The notes beneath the pieces were generated by a model. The model made no database searches and was not told the DNA's origin. It worked only from the letters and a program-made list of their open reading frames with translations. This document shows, one piece after another, positions 49,489 through 54,677 of a stretch of 54,677 nucleotides of DNA. The stretch lies in contig JBMFIR010000006.1 in the NCBI GenBank assembly GCA_049976205.1, positions 1-54,677 of the forward strand, written 5' to 3'. Position 1 is the first letter of the stretch; every line of letters starts with the position of its first letter. This DNA is from WYEN01 sp049976205 (GTDB lineage Archaea; Thermoproteota; Thermoprotei_A; Sulfolobales; AG1). The translations under genes and the position numbers were made by a program.

Positions 49489-50678
49489 TAGTACCTCACC
49501 CCCACAAATACCGGTTTCTTTGAATACTCCTCAAGTCTCTTACTGATTCTCCATAAGTTCTTGATTATGAATAAAGCGTCTTCCAATCTTAATACTCTAC
49601 CCCCGATCCCATATATGTATGTAGCTACTCTAGTACTTGAACCCTCCAAGTGGAGAGCCGTGGTGATGTCACTAGTTAAAAAGCTGCTACTGGGAGAGCC
49701 AAAATAAATAGATTTATCCGCAACACCTACGTAATCATACTGAGATAGATGCTTCACTACTTCGTCTGGGAAGGGTCTCAGCATTCTGAGAATACCAATA
49801 CCTACCTTAATACCTTCCGACCTGGCTGTTTTAGTTGCCTTAATAAAAGTACCTGTGTGAGCACCCATGACAACAAGTATGGTGTCAGCATCATCTCCAT
49901 AAACTACCTCGAATGGCTCATAGGATCTATTAAATAAAGATTTGAACTCACTATTAATCTCTCTAAATACTCTCTTAGCTCTTTCCATAGCCTCGACTTG
50001 CTGCACCTTAAATTCATAGTACCAGTCTGGATCTCCTAAATTGCCCATTGAAATAGGCTTCTCCGGGTCAAGGACATACTCTTTCTTTCTCTTAGGAACG
50101 AACTTTCTCACTAATTCCTCATCTTCTAATTGAACAGGCTCTATCGTGTGACTCTGTATATAACCGTCTAAAGCAACCATTGTGGGCAGGCTCACTTCGC
50201 TATGTTCACTAAGCTTATATGCCATGATCGTTAAGTCATACGCCTCCTGATTATTTGTGGACACTAGCTGTACCCATCCTGTATCTTGTGAAGCCATGAG
50301 ATCAGAGTGATCGTTCCATATATTTATTGGAGCAGATAACGCTCTTGCCACAAGAGCCATGACTATAGGAAGTCTCATACCAGATGCTATAAATAGTGTC
50401 TCATACATTAAAGCCAGTCCTTGACTAGACGTCGCAGTAAAAACCCTCGCACCAGACGCAGCTGCCCCTATAGCTGCGCTCATTGCACTATGCTCAGACT
50501 CCACGTGTAGATACTCAGCATCTAATTCACCATTAGCCACAAACTCAGCTAATTTTTCTACTATGGTAGTTTGTGGTGTGATTGGATAAGCCGAGATCAC
50601 GTCAACATCAATACTCTTCACAGCATACGCTACGGCGTAGTTGCCACTTAACGGCTCGACCTTTCTGCTACTCTTCAT
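49488..50678 (-). CDS. porA: Pyruvate-type:ferredoxin oxidoreductase, alpha subunit
   Basis: 396 residues: GNYAVAYAVKSIDVDVISAYPITPQTTIVEKL, HVESEHSAMSAAIGAAASGARVFTATSSQGLALM, IWNDHSDLMASQDTGWVQ and the late LVVMGAHTGT. The ATSSQG and DHSDLMASQDTGW stretches are Por/Vor signatures. Start ATG 50678 overlaps the porD stop by 4 nt. Pyruvate versus branched-chain 2-oxoacid preference cannot be decided from sequence. Confidence 0.93.
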   Translation of the reverse strand: MKSSRKVEPLSGNYAVAYAVKSIDVDVISAYPITPQTTIVEKLAEFVANGELDAEYLHVESEHSAMSAAIGAAASGARVFTATSSQGLALMYETLFIASGMRLPIVMALVARALSAPINIWNDHSDLMASQDTGWVQLVSTNNQEAYDLTIMAYKLSEHSEVSLPTMVALDGYIQSHTIEPVQLEDEELVRKFVPKRKKEYVLDPEKPISMGNLGDPDWYYEFKVQQVEAMERAKRVFREINSEFKSLFNRSYEPFEVVYGDDADTILVVMGAHTGTFIKATKTARSEGIKVGIGILRMLRPFPDEVVKHLSQYDYVGVADKSIYFGSPSSSFLTSDITTALHLEGSSTRVATYIYGIGGRVLRLEDALFIIKNLWRISKRLEEYSKKPVFVGVRY

Positions 50679-50992
50679 ATTCTCTCCACCTCAGGCACCA
50701 TCTTAATTGCTTTAACAGGACACTCTGCCGCACAAATACCACATCCCTTACAATAATCGTAGTTCACTATATACGATATATTATATTTTCTACCCTTCAC
50801 TTCATATGGTTGATCTATTTCTAATATTGCTCCATCAGGGCAGTAAACCCAGCATATTCTACATCTTATGCAATTATTCTGATCTATTACAGGTCTCATT
50901 ACCCTCCAGGAACCTGTTTTATTTCTTAGTGAAGTAGGAGGATTAGTTATTATTGCTCCTGGGACTAGGTCTCTGACACCACCTTTACTCAT
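50675..50992 (-). CDS. porD: Pyruvate-type:ferredoxin oxidoreductase, delta (ferredoxin) subunit
   Basis: 105 residues with two classical 4Fe-4S motifs, CIRCRICWVYCP and CKGCGICAAECP, and the N-terminal PGSW-type stretch KTGSWRVMRPVID typical of PorD/VorD. ATG 50992 stands 4 nt after GGTG; TTG 50995 is an alternative. The reading frame start overlaps the end of porC. Confidence 0.93.
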   Translation of the reverse strand: MSKGGVRDLVPGAIITNPPTSLRNKTGSWRVMRPVIDQNNCIRCRICWVYCPDGAILEIDQPYEVKGRKYNISYIVNYDYCKGCGICAAECPVKAIKMVPEVERI

Positions 50993-51551
50993 CAATCACC
51001 ACACTCTCATAACCTTTTTTAATAGCTTCTATATTAAGTTTAGCGAGATTTCCCGAGAATCTATTTAGTAAAGCTTTTTCAACACTTTCTAATTTTATGA
51101 TATTGAATAATTTGATCACAGCACCTAATATGGTAGTATTTACAATAGGTCTCTTCAAGATAGACATCGAGATATCAGTAGCGTTAATTAAAGCTAACCG
51201 ATACCGCTTATCAGAAATAGGTTTCCTGATTTCATCAATGTTACGAGACGTATTTATGATGAGCCAACCATTTGCCTTAAGATCATTATAGGGAGGAGGA
51301 TCCTGTCTAAGAAGACTCTCATCAAATATAACAACCATATCAGGGTTAGTAATAGGGTATCTCTCAACTATAGGTTCAGAATCATCTAGCCTAAAGTAAG
51401 CTCTTACTGGAGCTCCTCTTCTCTCAGCACCGAACTCAGGAAAAGCCTGAGCATAGTACCCCTCTAATATGGCAGCATAAGCAAGCAACTCAGCAGCCGT
51501 CACCACACCCTGACCCCCTCTCCCATGGAATCTGATTTCATATCTCAACAT
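50985..51551 (-). CDS. porC: Pyruvate-type:ferredoxin oxidoreductase, gamma subunit
   Basis: 188 residues: IRFHGRGGQGVVTAAELL, the FPEFGAERRGAPVRAYFRL signature and a late INATDISM region. Binds CoA or structures the complex. First gene of porCDAB; ATG 51551 follows GAGGGATC by 3 nt. It is divergent from sufS across a 182-bp AT-rich gap. Confidence 0.93.
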   Translation of the reverse strand: MLRYEIRFHGRGGQGVVTAAELLAYAAILEGYYAQAFPEFGAERRGAPVRAYFRLDDSEPIVERYPITNPDMVVIFDESLLRQDPPPYNDLKANGWLIINTSRNIDEIRKPISDKRYRLALINATDISMSILKRPIVNTTILGAVIKLFNIIKLESVEKALLNRFSGNLAKLNIEAIKKGYESVVIDE

Positions 51552-51733
51552 ATGATCCCTCTTTAGCTTATATTGAGTAAACCCCGTTACAATTATGCTT
51601 TAGAAATAATTTAAAGAAGTATTAATAGAATGATTATTGTTTATATTTTATTTATAGCGATATTATGGTCACGAGTATTTCAATTATTCCACTTAACCAA
51701 TTCTATTCTAGAGATACCTGAAATCATTATTAT

Positions 51734-53014
51734 ATGGGTTACAAGAATTTAGTAGTTGGGTTAGAAATGGTTTTTTCACCCTATGAAATAAGAAAGGATT
51801 TTCCTATTTTAAAAAGAACTATTAATGGTCATCCACTTATTTACTTTGATAATAATGCTACGACACTTAAACCGATTCAGGTGATAGAGAGTGTTAAGAA
51901 AGTCTATGAACAGTATTACTCAAATATTCATAGAGGTATCCATACACTAAGTGTAGAAGCTACTGAATTATTTGAGGATGCTCTTAAGAAAATAGCTAAT
52001 TTCATAAACGCCTCATTTCAAGAATTAATTCCGGTATATAATGCTTCGCACGGCCTGAACCTGGCCGCCTCACTACTATCACTTAACTATCTTGGTGCAA
52101 ATGATGAGGTCATAATAACAGTAATGGAGCATCACAGCAACATGCTTCCATGGAGGCTCTGGTCTAAAATCAAGGGTTTCAAGATCAAATATGTATATCC
52201 AAACGACGATGGTGAGATTAGTCGGGATAATGTAGAAAGTTTGTTTACAAAGAATACCAGAGTACTCGCGTTTACTCACGTATCAAATGTAACTGGGGTT
52301 ATTAATGACGCTAAAGCTATTATAAGATCTGCTAAAAGAGAGGGGATAATAATAGTCCTAGACATAGCTCAAAGCATACCTCATATGAAGATAAATATAA
52401 AGGATCTAGATCCAGATTTTGCAGCATTCAGCGGGCACAAAATGCTGGGACCTTCTGGCACAGGAGGATTATATATGAGAAGAGAATTTGCAGAAGAGTT
52501 TGAGCCTGTATTCTCTGGAGGAGACACTATAGTAGACGTTACGCTAAACGAGATAAAATGGACTGAACCACCTTGGAAATTTGCTCCAGGTACTCCTAAC
52601 ATAGAAGGTTTCATAGGATTAGGCGCAGCCGTGGACTATCTAAACAATATTGGAATGGATAATATCAGAGAACATGAAGAGACGCTAATAAAATATACTC
52701 TTGATAAAGCAGAGGAAGAGGGATTATTTAAATGGATCGAGATTTTAGGACCACGCAATTATAAGAAAAGAACAGGTGTCTTCACGTTTAGATCTGATCT
52801 AGCAAACCCAAACGTTATAGGAGCATACTTAGATCTTCACGGAATAGCTGTTAGAACAGGTAAGCATTGTGCTCATCCGCTCCACTATTACTATGGGTGG
52901 GACAAAGGCAGTGTTAGAGCTAGTTATTATTTATATAACGTGAAAGAGGAAATTGATAAGATGATCTATCTGTTGAAGAAGTTCTTCTTGGAAAAAGATA
53001 AAAGAATTCAATAA
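51734..53014 (+). CDS. sufS: Cysteine desulfurase, SufS type
   Basis: PLP enzyme that mobilises sulfur from cysteine for FeS clusters and other thio-cofactors; 426 residues. YFDNNATT, the histidine in VMEHHSNMLPW, IAQSIPHM, the PLP lysine in FSGHKMLGPSGTGGLY, and the persulfide-forming cysteine in RTGKHCAHPL are all seen. The expected group II (SufS-like) short loop is present. ATG 51767 (MVFSPYEIRKDFP) is an equally good start. SufBCD are not in this window; the many FeS proteins here would be its clients. Confidence 0.93.
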   Translation: MGYKNLVVGLEMVFSPYEIRKDFPILKRTINGHPLIYFDNNATTLKPIQVIESVKKVYEQYYSNIHRGIHTLSVEATELFEDALKKIANFINASFQELIPVYNASHGLNLAASLLSLNYLGANDEVIITVMEHHSNMLPWRLWSKIKGFKIKYVYPNDDGEISRDNVESLFTKNTRVLAFTHVSNVTGVINDAKAIIRSAKREGIIIVLDIAQSIPHMKINIKDLDPDFAAFSGHKMLGPSGTGGLYMRREFAEEFEPVFSGGDTIVDVTLNEIKWTEPPWKFAPGTPNIEGFIGLGAAVDYLNNIGMDNIREHEETLIKYTLDKAEEEGLFKWIEILGPRNYKKRTGVFTFRSDLANPNVIGAYLDLHGIAVRTGKHCAHPLHYYYGWDKGSVRASYYLYNVKEEIDKMIYLLKKFFLEKDKRIQ

Positions 53015-53017
53015 ATT

Positions 53018-53818
53018 TTAAGATCTTTTAATAAATGATTCTCCTCTGCACATAGGTTTTGCCGGGTCTTCAACCTTCTTCATTAAAAGAATGCAATAAC
53101 CTGTGTTCTCATCATATAATAAACAATTACTACACTTAAGATCTAAAGATTTTTCAAAAGATATTTCGGTCAATACCCCCTTTTCCTCTCGAGATCCAAC
53201 TATAGGGATCATCTCAATGATTCTGGAAATCGAGGTTTCTTTCAAAATTTCTTTTTCGGCTAATGTGGTCGGTTTTGCTGAAGCCATTGTTTTTTCTATC
53301 TCATGTTTTTCATGAGTAGAACTTATAGTATTCTTAGCAATATACGATCGCGAGATAATTTCAAGAAGTTCACGATATCTCTCATAATCGACTTGTTTTA
53401 TCTCAACATTTATATAGTGAGCTTTCAGGCTCTCAACGAACCTCTGATTCATAAGAGATAACTCTGAGCTAAAAAGAATCGACATTTTTTCAAGAGCCTT
53501 TATACGATATTCTACCAAGGTATTTTCATTGTCCAGCTTATATAAATTAAATATAAATGTAAGTTCGCCGTCTTGTGAGCGAAATATTATGCTATCTCCT
53601 ACTATTTCCCTTCTCATGATAACTCTTGTAGATCCGAATAAACCAGGTTTTATGTTTATAATCCATGAATTATCTTTAGTACTTTTCGCAATACCGATAA
53701 TCTTACTCTTAGGAATATCTAAAGATTGATTATTTAATTCACTTAAAAGCTTCTTTAATTCTTCCAAAGGAAGTTTAACCAAATAATAGAATGTCTTCTC
53801 GGTTTTTTCCTGAAACAT
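53018..53818 (-). CDS. Unknown protein, possibly SRPBCC-like with C-terminal cysteine motif
   Basis: 266 residues. Residues about 10-150 look like a beta-rich alpha/beta fold: KTFYYLVKLPLEELKKLL, then RVIMRREIVGDSIIFRS and the strand-rich LTFIFNLYKLDNENTLVEYRIKA, reminiscent of the SRPBCC/CoxG fold. A linker rich in Lys/Glu/Thr follows. The last 40 residues hold CSNCLLYDENTGYC and a final cysteine in KPMCRG (C-x2-C-x9-C-x14-C), which could bind zinc or an FeS cluster. Converges with sufS, 3 nt apart. I do not know its function. Confidence 0.6.
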   Translation of the reverse strand: MFQEKTEKTFYYLVKLPLEELKKLLSELNNQSLDIPKSKIIGIAKSTKDNSWIINIKPGLFGSTRVIMRREIVGDSIIFRSQDGELTFIFNLYKLDNENTLVEYRIKALEKMSILFSSELSLMNQRFVESLKAHYINVEIKQVDYERYRELLEIISRSYIAKNTISSTHEKHEIEKTMASAKPTTLAEKEILKETSISRIIEMIPIVGSREEKGVLTEISFEKSLDLKCSNCLLYDENTGYCILLMKKVEDPAKPMCRGESFIKRS

Positions 53819-53999
53819 GATCTCTACATCAAAATAGCTCTTGCAAAGAAAAAATATTAGTTAACAAAAAACTAAAAATGTCATATATTTGCTCAATTAT
53901 TAAAAACAAGAACTTCATATGACTTGTTGACATGTGATCCCTGTTAGCTCGGAATAAAAGCATAGTGAATTATTTAAGGTGGTTGCCCGTGCCCATTAG
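53819..53999. other. Intergenic region and probable TnpB right-end
   Basis: 181 bp, AT-rich at the left and moderately GC-rich towards 53980. On the minus strand this lies just downstream of tnpB. GTGCCC (53989-53994) pairs with GGGCAC (54039-54044) inside the tnpB end, a possible right-end stem. The 3' boundary of the element could not be fixed. Confidence 0.35.
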
Positions 54000-54677
54000 C
54001 TAGGTTGCTTTGGTTACTTGAATTACTTTGGTTAGTGCGGGCACAGGCTTCTCCCTCAGCATCCACTCACTAGTCGTGGGGTCATCGGGAGCTACATCAA
54101 CGGGCACCACTGAGCCCGTCTTGTGGAGAGTTAGGTGTAGTCTCCCGCCTCTGATGACTACTTTGCCGTCATTGAGGCGGGAGAAGAGATTGAGGCATGC
54201 AACGTGTTGAGCATTAAAAGAGAAGCCGCATTCCCTGCATCTAAATCTGTTCTTATCTAGCCTGTTCTCTTTATTCTCGTAACTGCATATCGGGCAAGTA
54301 ATGGACGTCTTCTTGGCATCTACTACGCTCACACTTAATCCGCGCTCATGAAATTTGTAATCGATATACGATATCAACCTACGGTATGGGAACGTTGAGA
54401 GCCTGTAGTTTAGTTGCTTACTCCTCCTCTTATCATTTAACTTTAGATCCTTGAGGTTCTCTCTCACAAGATCAGCACTATGGTATCTACCGGTTTCTGC
54501 TAGGAACGTGGTTATTTTCTTCAACCTATCTTCTACACGTTTTCTCTCACGGAGACCGTACTTGTCAAGAAGTCTCCTCTGCAGATAGTGATCCCCTACC
54601 TTTGTTTGTATGCTTCTTCTAATCCTCCTATAGTTTGCGCGCAGTCTCCTAATGTCGTGTTTAATGGAAAATAATAC
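54000..54677 (-). CDS. tnpB: TnpB (IS605 OrfB-like) C-terminal part, cut by window edge
   Basis: RNA-guided nuclease-like protein of IS200/IS605-family elements; the frame is open to the window edge at 54677, so the N-terminus is outside. Visible: a basic helix-rich stretch (RRLRANYRRIRRS), the RuvC-II glutamate in ADLVRENLKDL, the zinc ribbon CPICSYENKENR...CREC and the last RuvC segment CGFSFNAQHVACLNLF. In the last one the usual catalytic Asp (D-x-N-A-A-x-N) is Gln (CAA at 54207-54209 on the complementary strand). After it come LFSRLNDGKVV and a Thr/Pro-rich tail. Whether the protein is inactive, or part of a nuclease-dead lineage, is open. Base composition is GC-richer than its neighbours. 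Confidence 0.88.
   Translation of the reverse strand, partial: VLFSIKHDIRRLRANYRRIRRSIQTKVGDHYLQRRLLDKYGLRERKRVEDRLKKITTFLAETGRYHSADLVRENLKDLKLNDKRRSKQLNYRLSTFPYRRLISYIDYKFHERGLSVSVVDAKKTSITCPICSYENKENRLDKNRFRCRECGFSFNAQHVACLNLFSRLNDGKVVIRGGRLHLTLHKTGSVVPVDVAPDDPTTSEWMLREKPVPALTKVIQVTKAT

Noticed and set aside
1..54677. CRISPR arrays
   Set aside because: I looked for regularly spaced direct repeats of 24-37 nt and saw none; no cas gene was recognised either.

Overview
The window looks like a chromosomal segment of a hyperthermophilic Thermoproteota (crenarchaeal) archaeon, most likely of the Desulfurococcales type. The DNA is AT-rich, arginine is mostly AGA/AGG, and many starts are GTG or TTG preceded by GGTG-type ribosome binding sites or by a TATA box about 25 nt upstream. 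One tRNA has an archaeal bulge-helix-bulge intron. Typical archaeal genes are present: TiaS, HerA-NurA, uS19, MptE, an archaeal UMP kinase, and a locus resembling the crenarchaeal Ced DNA-import system. I cannot name a genus.

Layout. 0-3.7 kb: MTA phosphorylase (no canonical start codon), an unknown protein, a GlcNAc-1-P transferase-like membrane enzyme and MptE. 3.7-6.6 kb: tRNA-Ala, a class III aminotransferase, a lone 2-oxoacid:ferredoxin oxidoreductase beta subunit and a ferredoxin. 6.8-12.7 kb: an HTH regulator, a nucleotidyltransferase-like protein, a sulfite-oxidase-fold molybdoprotein, two oligopeptide ABC ATPases, MtnA and YhbY. 12.7-18.3 kb: a GT87-like membrane protein, a MoeA fused to a substrate-binding domain, a DNA glycosylase and an amino acid permease. 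18.3-23.8 kb: an aldehyde:ferredoxin oxidoreductase with its FeS partner, facing a KorDABC operon. 23.8-30.3 kb: an unknown protein, tRNA-Thr with intron, TrmO, TatD-like and HD hydrolases, UMP kinase, a hexapeptide acetyltransferase, the CedA1/CedA-like pair and an Lrp-type RAM protein. 30.5-38 kb: TiaS, Sua5, HerA-NurA, uS19, DUF429, a LOG-like protein, signal peptidase and a zinc ribbon. 38-46 kb: ASCH protein, thioredoxin, SOD, nicotinate phosphoribosyltransferase, CoaBC, a GC-rich TnpB/right-end relic, a hydrolase, an IMPDH-like protein, MTH1187 and MazG. 46-54.7 kb: a second AOR, a DtxR regulator, PorCDAB, SufS, an unknown Cys-tailed protein and a TnpB cut by the window edge.

Together the genes describe a peptide and amino acid fermenter. 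Oligopeptide ATPases and an APC permease bring substrate in, an aminotransferase makes 2-oxoacids, three different 2-oxoacid:ferredoxin oxidoreductases oxidise them, and two tungsten-type AORs deal with aldehydes. MptE and MoeA contribute to pterin and molybdopterin supply. MtnP and MtnA form two successive steps of methylthioadenosine salvage. TiaS, Sua5 and TrmO are tRNA-modification genes. SOD, thioredoxin and a DtxR regulator suggest oxygen and metal stress handling.

The most interesting items are the CedA1/CedA-like pair, whose two proteins share a gap-free 26-residue motif, suggesting the channel protein begins with a pilin-like hairpin; a stand-alone, heavily hairpinned TnpB 3' end/right-end relic at 42.7 kb that may be a solo guide-RNA module; a TnpB at the window edge with Gln in place of the third RuvC aspartate; and inverted repeats with a shared GAATCAT core upstream of both AOR genes.
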